Assembly (NCBI GenBank): GCA_036263455.1
Contig: DATAGZ010000022.1
Coordinates: forward strand, 62,001-126,000
Length of the DNA: 64,000 nucleotides
From: DATAGZ01 sp036263455
GTDB lineage: Bacteria > Pseudomonadota > Alphaproteobacteria > Dongiales > Dongiaceae
Direction of reading: 5' to 3'
Shown here: one piece after another, positions 7,885-16,440 of the stretch
Numbering within the stretch: position 1 is the first letter of the stretch
Layout: each line of letters opens with the position of its first letter
Notes under the pieces: model-generated
Database searches by the model: none
What the model was told of the DNA's origin: nothing
What the model saw: the letters and a program-made list of their open reading frames with translations, nothing else
Program-made: the position numbers and the translations under genes

Positions 7885-9183
7885 TTACTGGCGGGAACCC
7901 AGCCCGAAATAGCGGAAACCTGCGGCCTGGACGTCGTGCGGACGGTAAATATTCCGAAAATCAAAGATATCTGCGCCCCGCATGCGGTTCTTCAGCCGTG
8001 AAAAATCCAGGGCGCGGAAGACATTCCATTCGGTCAAGACAATGAGCGCATCGGCGCCGGTCACCGCCTCCTCGCTCGAGCGGCAGAAGGTGACGCCGGG
8101 GAGAAGCTTCTTTGCCTCCGCCATGCCGGCGGGATCGAAGGCCACGATTTCGGCGCCGGCCTTCTGCAAGGCGGGGATGACGGTCAGACTTGGCGCTTCG
8201 CGCATGTCGTCGGTGTTAGGCTTATAGGTTAAGCCCAGGACGGCAAGCCTCTTGCCGGCGAGAGTACCCAGCGCAGCCATGACGCGGTCGGCTATGCTCT
8301 TCTTGCGGGATTCATTGGCGGAGATCGTAGCCGCGACAAGATCGAGACGGACCTGATAATGTTCGGCGATGGCGTCAAGCGCCCGGATATCCTTGGGAAA
8401 ACAGGAACCACCAAAACCGGGGCCTGGCTGAAGGAATCGAGGGCCGATGCGTTTATCCAGCCCGAGCCCCTTGGCGATATCGCCAATATCAGCGCCGGTC
8501 TTTTCACACAGATCGGCCATCTGGTTGATGAAGGTGACCTTCATGGCCAGAAAGGCATTGGTGGCGTATTTTACCAGTTCGGCGCTTTCCAGGCTGGTAA
8601 AAAGGAACGACATCGAAGATAGGACCAAGGGCCGATATAGCCGACGCATGAACTTGGCGGCCTTGTCATTCTCCGTCCCGATTACTACTCGGTCCGGCTG
8701 CATGAAATCCTCGATGGCGGAACCTTCGCGGAGGAATTCCGGGTTGGAAACGATATGGATCTCCTTCGCGGTTCGGCTAAGCGCCTGCTTCACTTGGCGC
8801 GCCGTGCCGACCGGAACCGTCGATTTCAAGATCACCATGGTCCCCTGGCGCAACTCGGGCGCCATTTCCTCGGCTGCGGCCATGACGAAGGAAGTATCGG
8901 CTATTCCATTACCGCGCCGGGTGGGCGTGCCCACGGCGATGAAGACTGCCGCCGAATCGCGCACGGGGCCGGCCATGCCGGTTGTAAATTTCAGGCGGCC
9001 GGCCTTGGCATTCTGCTTTACGAGCTGATCGAGGCCCGGCTCATAGATCGGAATGACGCCATTCTGGAGCTTGTCGATGCGTTCCGCATCCCTGTCGACG
9101 CAGCTGACGTCATAGCCGAACTCCGAGAAGCAGGCAGCCGAGACGAGCCCGACATATCCTGCGCCGATCATGGTGATCCTCAT
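7885..9183 (-). CDS. ugd: UDP-glucose 6-dehydrogenase
   Basis: Ugd oxidises UDP-glucose twice with NAD+ to UDP-glucuronate, a precursor for exopolysaccharide and lipid sugars. The 432-aa protein has the N-terminal Rossmann motif MIGAGYVGLVSAACF, the Glu-containing NPEFLREGSAIEDF, the catalytic cysteine loop PGFGGSCFPKD near residue 260, and the C-terminal UDP-binding domain starting at LGLTYKPNTDDMREAPS. It lies 3 bp downstream of galU, so substrate supply and use are co-expressed. It is the last gene of the oxidoreductase-galU-ugd run. Confidence 0.96.
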   Translation of the reverse strand: MRITMIGAGYVGLVSAACFSEFGYDVSCVDRDAERIDKLQNGVIPIYEPGLDQLVKQNAKAGRLKFTTGMAGPVRDSAAVFIAVGTPTRRGNGIADTSFVMAAAEEMAPELRQGTMVILKSTVPVGTARQVKQALSRTAKEIHIVSNPEFLREGSAIEDFMQPDRVVIGTENDKAAKFMRRLYRPLVLSSMSFLFTSLESAELVKYATNAFLAMKVTFINQMADLCEKTGADIGDIAKGLGLDKRIGPRFLQPGPGFGGSCFPKDIRALDAIAEHYQVRLDLVAATISANESRKKSIADRVMAALGTLAGKRLAVLGLTYKPNTDDMREAPSLTVIPALQKAGAEIVAFDPAGMAEAKKLLPGVTFCRSSEEAVTGADALIVLTEWNVFRALDFSRLKNRMRGADIFDFRNIYRPHDVQAAGFRYFGLGSRQ

Positions 9184-9186
9184 GCG

Positions 9187-10062
9187 CTAGGCGCCCAACG
9201 CCGCTTTTCGAATGACACCGCGCGCTTGATCTCCGAGGCGCGGGTGTTTCGCGGCGAGCGCCAGGGTCGCCTCCAGGAAGCCGATTTTATCGCCACAATC
9301 ATAACGTGTCCCTGTGAAACGGTAGCCATGGAACTGCCCCGCGCCCGTCATCGGGATCATCGCGTCGGTAATCTGGATTTCTCCGCCCGCGCCCGGCTGC
9401 TGCTTATCCAGGTGGCGAAATATCTCGGGCTGAAGAATGTAGCGTCCGATAATACTCAGAGTCGACGGCGCTTCTTCCGGGCGCGGCTTCTCGATTAACC
9501 CATCGACCTCGACGAGAGGCCCATTCTCGCGTCCCGTCTTCAGGATTCCATAGCGGCTGGTCTGTTCACGCGGTACATCCTGGACGGCGACGATCGAGCC
9601 CCCTTTTTCTTCGTAAACATCCATCATCTGCTTGAGACAGGGTATCCGGGCATCGACCAGGTCATCGGGCAGCAGGATCGCAAAAGGCTCATCCCCCACC
9701 AATTCCCGCGCGCACCAGATCGCATGCCCGAGGCCCTTGGGCTCCGGCTGGCGAACGGTGGCGAGCTGGCCGGGGCGCAGCGTCGTTGCCTTGGCTATTT
9801 CGATCTCGGCCTGCTTATTCCGGGCAGCCAGCGTCTGCATCAATTCCGGCGACAGGTCGAAATGGTCTTCAAGCAGCGACTTGCCCTTGCTGATGACAAA
9901 GATGAACTGCTCGATTCCGGCCGAGCGCGCTTCTTCCACAGCATATTGGATGAGTGGCTTGTCCACGACGGGCAGCATCTCCTTGGGCATGACCTTGGTG
10001 GCGGGCAGAAACCGCGTGCCTAATCCAGCCACCGGAAAAACCGCCTTGCGTACCTGCTTCAT
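9187..10062 (-). CDS. galU: UTP-glucose-1-phosphate uridylyltransferase
   Basis: GalU makes UDP-glucose from UTP and glucose 1-phosphate. From the chosen start (MKQVRKAVFPVAG) the protein is 291 aa, the normal length. It shows the nucleotidyltransferase signature AGLGTRFLPATKVMPKEMLP and the following VDKPLIQYAVEEA. A longer open frame runs 59 codons upstream, but it overlaps the oxidoreductase and is unlike the family. The ATG at 10060-10062 overlaps the upstream stop by 4 bp (ATGA), which supports coupling and this start. Ugd follows directly. Confidence 0.96.
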   Translation of the reverse strand: MKQVRKAVFPVAGLGTRFLPATKVMPKEMLPVVDKPLIQYAVEEARSAGIEQFIFVISKGKSLLEDHFDLSPELMQTLAARNKQAEIEIAKATTLRPGQLATVRQPEPKGLGHAIWCARELVGDEPFAILLPDDLVDARIPCLKQMMDVYEEKGGSIVAVQDVPREQTSRYGILKTGRENGPLVEVDGLIEKPRPEEAPSTLSIIGRYILQPEIFRHLDKQQPGAGGEIQITDAMIPMTGAGQFHGYRFTGTRYDCGDKIGFLEATLALAAKHPRLGDQARGVIRKAALGA

Positions 10063-12122
10063 GCCTTCCCCGCTGTTTCGATCCAAACCGACGTATCGTG
10101 AAATACCGCACCGCCGCCGGGCAAGCCCGGCTCCGCGCTCGTCAAGGCATTTACCCCTACCCCATCCAAAAAACAATGGTTGGGCCAGACGCTTTCTATG
10201 ACCACTACGCCGCGCTGGAGGCCGGAGAAGTATCGGCAATGGAGGCGAATGGAAGCGCGGTCGTTGCCCACTCGCGCCACGTCGCCATCCTCGATATCCA
10301 GCTCGGCGGCATCCTGGGAGTGTATAAGCAGTTCCGGCCTTCCCTCCTTTTGTCGCGAGGTCGGCGTCTCGGTGAAAGTCGAGTTGAGAAAGTTGCGCGC
10401 TGGCGCCGTCACTAAGCGAAAAGGCCGCGCCGGATTCGCCGCATCCATGACGGGGCAGAAATCCGGCAGTGCCGGAAGGTATCCGTCACCGTGGCCCAAT
10501 GCGTGCCAGTCTGGCCGAAAGCGGAACTTACCATCCGGCTGAGGGAAACCTTTCAGAAAATGCGCCGTCTCGAAATCCGGCGCGACATCGTACCCGCCTC
10601 GTTGAAAAACCGTCTCGGCATCCGGCAAGCCCGAGCGAGCCAGCATGTCTTCGATCAGGGCCCATTCGCTCATGGCGAAACCCGGATGCGAACAGCCGAG
10701 GCGGCGCGCGAGCTCGCAAATGACGTGATGATTGGGGCGCGCCTGCGCGTAGGGATCGATGACCCGCCTGCTGATCTGTATGGTGGAATGAGACCCGGCC
10801 TTATAGACATCGTCATGTTCGAGGAAGGTGGTCGCCGGCAGAACGATATCGGCAAAGCGTGCGGTTTCCGTCAAGAACTGCTCGTGAACGGCGAGGAAAA
10901 GATCTTCCCGCGCCAGGCCGGCTAATACCTTGGTGGTTTCCGGTGCCACCGCGGCGGGATTCGTATTCTGAATCAGCATGGCCGTGACCGGCGGACCCTT
11001 GCGAACCTCCGCATCTTCGTTGAGAAGGACCGGCCCGATCCGTGACATATCCAGGCTGCGCACCGAACCGTCGAGAAGATCGCTTCCATCGATCATGCTT
11101 CGGTCGAGGACGAACATATCCGACTGAACATAGAGCGCGCCTCCACCACGATGTTTCCAGGCGCCGGTGATGGCCGGAAGACAACTGACCGCATGAACGT
11201 TGGCCGCACCATTGCGTGAACGGCTCATCCCATAGCCGATCCGGATAAAGGAACGCGGATGGGATCCGTAGAGTCGCGCGAAAGTCCTTATATCGATGGC
11301 GGGAATGCCCGTAATTGTTTCGGCCCATTCCGGAGTCCGGGTCTGGACGTGCTCGGCAAGCGCGTCGGGACAATCAGTATAGCGGCGCAGATATTCCCAA
11401 TCGGCGAAGCCTTCGGCAAACAAGACATGCATGGTCGCAGCTACCAGAGCGGCGTCGCAGCCAGGACGGACCATCAAATGCATGTCGGCCTGGGCGGCCG
11501 TGGCATTCCGATAAGGATCGACCACGATCAGGCGAGCGCCTCGCGACTTGCGGGCATGCGCAATATGCGTCATGAGGTTGACTTGGGTGGCCACCGCATT
11601 GGTACCCCAGACGACAATCACATCGGCATCGGCTATTTCCTTACTATCGGTTCCCCGGATCGCCCCTACGCCCGCGCGCCATCCCGCATCGGCGAGCGCA
11701 CTGCAGATCGTACTCTTTTGCCGGGAGTATTTTTTTTCATGGCGCAGACGGTTGATCCCGTCGCGTTGAACCAGGCCCATCGTTCCGGCATAGTAGTAGG
11801 GCCAGATGCTCGCGGGACCGTGCGTTTTTTCTGCGGCCTCAAAAGCAGTGGCTATTTCATCGAGCGCTTCTTCCCAGCTTATCGGCGCAAAGCGGCCATC
11901 GCCTTTTTTGCCAAGGCGGCGCAAGGGTTGGCTAAGCCTGGAAGGATGATGCTGCCGCTCGGCATAGCGTGCCACCTTAGCGCAGATGACCCCCGCCGTA
12001 TACGGGTTTCGGGAGGAGCCATGGACCCGGCCGATATGCCCCGACGGCAGGACTTCCACCTCGAGGGCGCATGCGCTGGGGCAATCATGGGGACATGTGG
12101 CAGGGTGTATCGACGAGGCCAT
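10059..12122 (-). CDS. Molybdopterin-dependent oxidoreductase, DMSO reductase superfamily
   Basis: This 687-aa protein belongs to the Mo/W-bisPGD oxidoreductases (BisC/formate dehydrogenase-like). An N-terminal 4Fe-4S site is visible as CPHDCPSAC within the first 20 residues plus a fourth Cys in GVICAK. The large MopB domain follows, with KKYSRQKSTICSA as a possible Mo-ligand/cofactor region, then VWGTNAVATQVNLM. The C-terminal dinucleotide-binding barrel starts near FRLVTAPARNFLNSTF. No Tat signal is seen, so it should be cytoplasmic. Substrate and electron partner are unknown; no redox subunit is adjacent. The start MASSIHPATCP is preferred over one 20 codons upstream because it sits just before the cluster motif. 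moaC and moeA lie nearby. Confidence 0.87.
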   Translation of the reverse strand: MASSIHPATCPHDCPSACALEVEVLPSGHIGRVHGSSRNPYTAGVICAKVARYAERQHHPSRLSQPLRRLGKKGDGRFAPISWEEALDEIATAFEAAEKTHGPASIWPYYYAGTMGLVQRDGINRLRHEKKYSRQKSTICSALADAGWRAGVGAIRGTDSKEIADADVIVVWGTNAVATQVNLMTHIAHARKSRGARLIVVDPYRNATAAQADMHLMVRPGCDAALVAATMHVLFAEGFADWEYLRRYTDCPDALAEHVQTRTPEWAETITGIPAIDIRTFARLYGSHPRSFIRIGYGMSRSRNGAANVHAVSCLPAITGAWKHRGGGALYVQSDMFVLDRSMIDGSDLLDGSVRSLDMSRIGPVLLNEDAEVRKGPPVTAMLIQNTNPAAVAPETTKVLAGLAREDLFLAVHEQFLTETARFADIVLPATTFLEHDDVYKAGSHSTIQISRRVIDPYAQARPNHHVICELARRLGCSHPGFAMSEWALIEDMLARSGLPDAETVFQRGGYDVAPDFETAHFLKGFPQPDGKFRFRPDWHALGHGDGYLPALPDFCPVMDAANPARPFRLVTAPARNFLNSTFTETPTSRQKEGRPELLIHSQDAAELDIEDGDVARVGNDRASIRLHCRYFSGLQRGVVVIESVWPNHCFLDGVGVNALTSAEPGLPGGGAVFHDTSVWIETAGKA

Positions 12123-12307
12123 GTCTCTCTTATTACAATCAATCCAAGCAAAATCCAGTGATATGGATATTAGCAAGCGCACGTATAATCCCTGCCGCGC
12201 CGGCCACCGCCGGGCCTTGTTCCTGCCGAGCCGGTTAATGCCGGCACAAGCCTATCTTGCCCCGTCGCGGATTGTCGCTATGATGCGGCGGAGATAGCGC
12301 GGCAACC

Positions 12308-12889
12308 ATGTTCATCCTGATCGATAATTACGACAGTTTCACGTATAACCTCTATCACTATTTCTGCGAGCTCGGCGCCGAAATGGAAGTCCATCGCAAT
12401 GACCGAATCACGGTGGATGAGGTTTTGCGTAAGAAGCCGCGCGGCATCGTTCTGTCGCCGGGTCCCTGCGATCCCAGTCGAGCCGGCATTTGCCTCGATC
12501 TCATTCGGAAGGCAGCCGGCAATGTCCCGGTGTTCGGCGTGTGTCTCGGCTTGCAGGCCATTGGCCAGGCCTTCGGCGGCAAGATCGTCCGCGCCCATCC
12601 GATGCACGGCAAGACCTCACCGATCCATCATAATCAGCGCGGTATTTTCGCCGATATCCCGCAAGGCTTTACCGCGACACGATATCACTCCCTGGTGGTG
12701 GAACCTGATTCGCTCCCGTCAGAACTTTCGGTGACCGCCCGGACCGAGGACGGCCATATCATGGGCATGGCGCATGCGCGTCATGCGATCTACGGCGTGC
12801 AATTCCACCCCGAGAGCATTGCAACCGAACATGGCCATCGCCTGCTCGGCAATTTCCTTGCCCTGACCGGACATAATGTCGTCGCTTAA
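12308..12889 (+). CDS. trpG: Anthranilate synthase component II (glutamine amidotransferase)
   Basis: TrpG supplies ammonia from glutamine to TrpE for anthranilate formation, the first step of tryptophan synthesis. The 193-aa class I amidotransferase has the N-terminal LIDNYDSFTYNLYHYF, the oxyanion loop SPGPCDP, the nucleophile C79 in FGVCLGLQAIGQAFGG, and the His-Glu pair in VQFHPESI. It opens the trpGDC-moaC-moeA run and overlaps trpD by 14 bp. Its partner trpE is about 8 kb downstream. A role in folate synthesis (PabA) as well is possible in some bacteria. Confidence 0.96.
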   Translation: MFILIDNYDSFTYNLYHYFCELGAEMEVHRNDRITVDEVLRKKPRGIVLSPGPCDPSRAGICLDLIRKAAGNVPVFGVCLGLQAIGQAFGGKIVRAHPMHGKTSPIHHNQRGIFADIPQGFTATRYHSLVVEPDSLPSELSVTARTEDGHIMGMAHARHAIYGVQFHPESIATEHGHRLLGNFLALTGHNVVA

Positions 12890-13889
12890 ACCAATCATCG
12901 CTCGTCTGGCGCGCGGCGACACCCTTTCCGAGCAGGAGAGTGAGGCCGCATTCACGGCCATGATGGAAGGCGGCGCCACCCAGGCGCAGGTTGGAGCGAT
13001 CCTCATGGCGCTGCGCCTCAGGGGGGAGACGATCGAAGAAGTGACCGGTGCCGTTCGCGCCATGCGCGCAAAAATGCGCGTGATTGATGCGCCGGATAAC
13101 GCTATCGATGTATGCGGCACCGGCGGCGATGGTATGGGGTCACTTAATGTCTCTACCGCGGTTGCCTTCATTTGTGCCGCGTGCGGAGTGCCGGTGGCCA
13201 AGCACGGCAATAAGGCCGCCTCCTCGAAAAGCGGCGCCGCGGATGTGCTGACCGCGCTGGGCGTCAATATCGAGGCAGACTACCCCATCATGGAACGAGC
13301 CTTGGCCGAAATCGGCACGGCATTTCTGTGGGCGCAGCGGCACCATAGCGCAATGCGCCATGTTGGGACCAGCCGGGCGGAGCTGGGAACGCGAACGATC
13401 TTCAATGTCATGGGTCCGCTGTCCAACCCCGCCCAGGTGAAACGCCAGCTCATTGGCGTGTTCGACCGGCAATGGCTGGAACCCCTCGCCAAGACGCTCG
13501 CCCAGCTAGGTGCGGAACGCGCCTGGCTGGTCCATGGCGAGGACGGGCTGGATGAGATCACGGTCACCGGAACCAGCGAAATTATCGAGCTCGACCATGG
13601 CCGTCTCCGCCGCTTCACGGTTTCCCCCAAGGATTTCGGCTTGTCGCCTGCCCCGCTCGCGGCGATCAAGGGAGACGGGCCGGACCATAATGCCGATGCG
13701 CTGCGCCGCCTGCTCGCTGGAGAGAAATCCCCCTATCGCGATATTGTGTTGATGAACGCCGCCGCGGCACTGGCCATCGCGGGGCACGCATCCTCGCTGG
13801 AAGGCGGTGCGTCGCTTGCCGCCCAGGCCATCGATTCGGGCGCCGCGCGCGCGCGGCTCGACGCGCTCGTCAAGATCACCAATGGTTGA
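12876..13889 (+). CDS. trpD: Anthranilate phosphoribosyltransferase
   Basis: TrpD transfers the phosphoribosyl group of PRPP to anthranilate. The 337-aa protein has the PRPP/Mg motif VCGTGGDGMGSLNVSTA, the KHGNKAASSKSGAADVLTALG region, and the family HHSAMRHVGTSRAELG and NVMGPLSNPA blocks. The start lies inside trpG (14-bp overlap) and the end overlaps trpC by 8 bp, so the three are tightly coupled. Confidence 0.97.
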   Translation: MSSLKPIIARLARGDTLSEQESEAAFTAMMEGGATQAQVGAILMALRLRGETIEEVTGAVRAMRAKMRVIDAPDNAIDVCGTGGDGMGSLNVSTAVAFICAACGVPVAKHGNKAASSKSGAADVLTALGVNIEADYPIMERALAEIGTAFLWAQRHHSAMRHVGTSRAELGTRTIFNVMGPLSNPAQVKRQLIGVFDRQWLEPLAKTLAQLGAERAWLVHGEDGLDEITVTGTSEIIELDHGRLRRFTVSPKDFGLSPAPLAAIKGDGPDHNADALRRLLAGEKSPYRDIVLMNAAAALAIAGHASSLEGGASLAAQAIDSGAARARLDALVKITNG

Positions 13890-14673
13890 CACGCTCGCGC
13901 GCATCCTGGCCGAGAAGCGCACCCATATCGAGGCGCGCAAGACCATAGCACCGCCCGCCGAAATCAAAAGGCAGGCGCAAGCGCGCGCAGATGCACCGCG
14001 CGGGTTCGCCGCTGCACTGCGAGGACACCATGGCGTGGCGCTGATCGCCGAGATCAAGAAGGCAAGTCCTTCCCGCGGCCTGATCCGGGCCGATTTCGAC
14101 CCTGCCCGGCTCGCGGCGCTCTATGCCGAGAGCGGAGCCGCTTGCCTGTCCATCCTTACCGACGAGCCATTTTTCCAGGGCCGCGACGAATATCTGCGCC
14201 AGGCCCGCGCGGCGACGACCCTTCCGGTACTGCGCAAGGATTTCATGATCGATCCCTATCAGGTCTATGAGTCGCGCGCGCTGGGTGCCGATTGCATCCT
14301 GCTCATTCTCGCGGCCCTTTCCCAGGAAGAGGCGCATGAATTGGAGGAGCGCGCACAGGATCTCGGCATGGATGTGCTGATCGAGACCCATGACGAAGCG
14401 GAGCTGGAGCGCGCCCTGGCGATGCGCAGCCCCCTCATCGGCGTAAATAACCGCAATCTCAAGACGCTGGAAGTCGATCTTTCCACTTCCGAGCGCCTAC
14501 TCGGACGGCTGCCCGCCGACCGGATCGGCATAGCGGAGAGCGGCTTCTCCACCCATGAAGAGATTCTCGCCTTGAAACGCAAGGGCGCGCGCGCGTTCCT
14601 GGTGGGTGAGAGCCTCATGAAGGCGCAGGATGTCGGGCTGGCGACACGGCGGCTCCTGGGCGCGTCCGCATGA
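13882..14673 (+). CDS. trpC: Indole-3-glycerol phosphate synthase
   Basis: TrpC closes the indole ring from carboxyphenylamino-deoxyribulose phosphate. It is a 263-aa TIM barrel with family motifs LIAEIKKASPSRGLIR (catalytic Lys), LSILTDEPFFQG, LPVLRKDFMIDPYQVYE (second catalytic Lys), IGVNNRNLKTLEVD and IAESGFSTHEE. The start MVDTLARILAEK gives the standard N-terminus; a frame open 25 codons further up is just the trpD overlap. It is fused to neither TrpF nor TrpD. The stop overlaps moaC by 4 bp. Confidence 0.96.
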   Translation: MVDTLARILAEKRTHIEARKTIAPPAEIKRQAQARADAPRGFAAALRGHHGVALIAEIKKASPSRGLIRADFDPARLAALYAESGAACLSILTDEPFFQGRDEYLRQARAATTLPVLRKDFMIDPYQVYESRALGADCILLILAALSQEEAHELEERAQDLGMDVLIETHDEAELERALAMRSPLIGVNNRNLKTLEVDLSTSERLLGRLPADRIGIAESGFSTHEEILALKRKGARAFLVGESLMKAQDVGLATRRLLGASA

Positions 14674-15140
14674 AAAAGCTGAGCCATCTCGACGAGAGTG
14701 GACAGGCGCGCATGGTCGATGTCGGTGCCAAGCCAGAGACGGCGCGATGCGCGCGCGCGCGCGGACGGATCACCATGCAGGAAGATACCGCGGCCATGAT
14801 CGCAAGTGGGGCGCACCGCAAAGGAGACGTGCTCGCGGCGGCGCGTATCGCCGGCATCATGGGAGCGAAAAAGACGGGAGACCTCATCCCTCTCTGCCAC
14901 CCCCTGGCGCTCGATGCGGTGACGGTCGATTTCACCGTGGGGAAAACATACGTCGATATCGAAGCGCAATGCTCGGTCACCGCGCGAACTGGCATAGAGA
15001 TGGAAGCGCTGACCGCGGTAACGGTTGCCGCCCTTACGCTCTATGACATGGTCAAGTCGGTAGACAAGACCATGCGTATCGAGGCAGTCCGCCTCACCTA
15101 TAAAAGCGGCGGCAAGTCGGGCCTGTTCGAGGCCGAATAA
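14670..15140 (+). CDS. moaC: Cyclic pyranopterin monophosphate synthase
   Basis: MoaC, with MoaA, turns GTP into cyclic pyranopterin monophosphate, the first molybdenum-cofactor intermediate. The 156-aa protein starts LSHLDESGQARMVDVGAKP and has KKTGDLIPLCHPLALDAV and TGIEMEALTAVTVAALTLYDM, all family hallmarks. It overlaps trpC by 4 bp and moeA by 1 bp (TAATG). The trpC-moaC-moeA linkage is a known alphaproteobacterial arrangement. The cofactor would serve the oxidoreductase gene on the other side of trpG. Confidence 0.96.
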   Translation: MKKLSHLDESGQARMVDVGAKPETARCARARGRITMQEDTAAMIASGAHRKGDVLAAARIAGIMGAKKTGDLIPLCHPLALDAVTVDFTVGKTYVDIEAQCSVTARTGIEMEALTAVTVAALTLYDMVKSVDKTMRIEAVRLTYKSGGKSGLFEAE

Positions 15141-16342
15141 TGTTGCCGGTTGCCGAAGCCAAGCGGCGTGTCCTCGAAAGCGCCGCGCCAGTCGGCCGCG
15201 AATATGTGCCGCTCGACCAGGCCGCTGGCCGCGTTCTCGGCGCCCCGCTTTCCGCCACGAGCGACCAACCGCCCCGATCCGTATCGGCCATGGATGGTTA
15301 TGCGGTGCGGACCGCCGATATCGGCACGCTACCCGTAAGGCTGCGAGTAGCTGTTAGTGTCGCCGCGGGGCAGCTTGCCACCGAAATCCTCGCGCCCGGA
15401 GAAGCCGCTCGGATTTTTACCGGGGCGCCAGTGCCGGAGGGGTCCGATTGCGTCGTGATTCAAGAAAATTGCCGGCGCGACGGCGATTATGTCGTGGTTG
15501 AAAAAGGCAGAGCGGTATCGGGCCAATTCATCCGCCCGCGGGGGTTGGATTTCGCCAACGGCGATACGCTTCTCTCAGTGGGTCGCATCCTAACCGCGCG
15601 CGATATCGGGCTCGCCGCGGCGATGAACCGAAGCAAGATTCCCGTGCGGCGACGGCCGCGCATTCTTATTCTCGCGACCGGCGATGAGCTGGTGCAGCCC
15701 GGCCAGATTCCAGGTCCTAGCCAGATTGTCAACAGCAACAGCTTCGCGCTTGGGGCGCTGCTCGAACGGCTGGGTGCCGATCCGATCTGCCTCGGCATTG
15801 CGCGTGATAACGCGGCGGCTCTCGTTGAGAAGTTCGCCGCGGTGGGCCAGGCGGATCTGCTGGTTACTATCGGCGGCGCGTCGGTGGGCGAACATGACCT
15901 GATCCAATCCGTCCTTACCTCCCTCGGCATGTCGCTCGATTTCTGGAAAATAGCCATGCGTCCGGGCAAGCCGCTGCTCTTCGGACGGTGGAAGCACATC
16001 CCCGTGATGGGATTGCCCGGCAATCCGGTCTCGGTCATCGTGCTCGCCTTGGTCCTAATCGCTCCGATGATCGACCAGATGCTCGGTCTTCCCGAACGTA
16101 TCGCGCCGCGCCGCGCACGCCTGGGCATCGATCTAGCCGGCAATGACGAACGACAAGACTATCTTCGTGCCAGAATCGATCATGACGCCGACGGAGAATG
16201 GGTCATGCCTTCGCCAAAACAGGACAGTTCCATTCTCTCTCTCCTCGCCCAAGCCGACTGCCTGGCGATTCGCCCGCCCCACGCACCACCGGCGCGGCGC
16301 GGAGAACCCTTGGAGATCCTTGCTTTTCCGCCAGGAGTTTGA
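15140..16342 (+). CDS. moeA: Molybdopterin molybdotransferase
   Basis: MoeA inserts molybdate into adenylylated molybdopterin. The 400-aa protein has the expected domains: an N-terminal region with SAMDGYAVRTADI; a middle domain with IFTGAPVPEGSDCVVIQE; the catalytic MoCF-binding domain with ATGDELVQPGQ, IVNSNSFALGALLE and TIGGASVGEHD; PGKPLLFGRW and GLPGNPVSVIV; and a C-terminal beta-barrel. It starts on the last base of moaC. The next gene, lexA, has its own regulated promoter 100 bp away. Confidence 0.96.
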   Translation: MLPVAEAKRRVLESAAPVGREYVPLDQAAGRVLGAPLSATSDQPPRSVSAMDGYAVRTADIGTLPVRLRVAVSVAAGQLATEILAPGEAARIFTGAPVPEGSDCVVIQENCRRDGDYVVVEKGRAVSGQFIRPRGLDFANGDTLLSVGRILTARDIGLAAAMNRSKIPVRRRPRILILATGDELVQPGQIPGPSQIVNSNSFALGALLERLGADPICLGIARDNAAALVEKFAAVGQADLLVTIGGASVGEHDLIQSVLTSLGMSLDFWKIAMRPGKPLLFGRWKHIPVMGLPGNPVSVIVLALVLIAPMIDQMLGLPERIAPRRARLGIDLAGNDERQDYLRARIDHDADGEWVMPSPKQDSSILSLLAQADCLAIRPPHAPPARRGEPLEILAFPPGV

Positions 16343-16373
16343 GGAGCTGCGTACACCACTTGATTTTTTTCCG

Positions 16374-16388
16374 GAACAAACATAAAAC
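16374..16388. promoter_or_regulatory. LexA box 1 upstream of lexA
   Basis: The sequence GAAC-AAACATA-AAAC reads on the other strand as GTTT-N7-GTTC, one base away from the GTTC-N7-GTTC direct-repeat box bound by alphaproteobacterial LexA. It lies 53 bp before the lexA start. A second site of the same shape in opposite orientation lies 9 bp further on. Confidence 0.7.
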
Positions 16389-16397
16389 AATTGAGGT

Positions 16398-16412
16398 GTT
16401 TTGGCTTTGTTC
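16398..16412 (+). promoter_or_regulatory. LexA box 2 upstream of lexA
   Basis: The sequence GTTT-TGGCTTT-GTTC matches the alphaproteobacterial LexA direct-repeat box at seven of its eight fixed positions, with the right 7-bp spacer. It lies 28 bp before the lexA ATG. Together with box 1 it indicates that LexA represses its own gene. A GGGGAGG ribosome site follows, shortly before the start. Confidence 0.75.
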
Positions 16413-16440
16413 CAGTAAAGCAATCTCGGGGAGGATCAGG

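Noticed and set aside
10063..10239. 59-codon N-terminal extension of galU
   Set aside because: It overlaps the oxidoreductase C-terminus in another frame, whereas the ATG at 10062 makes a 4-bp overlap and a normal GalU.
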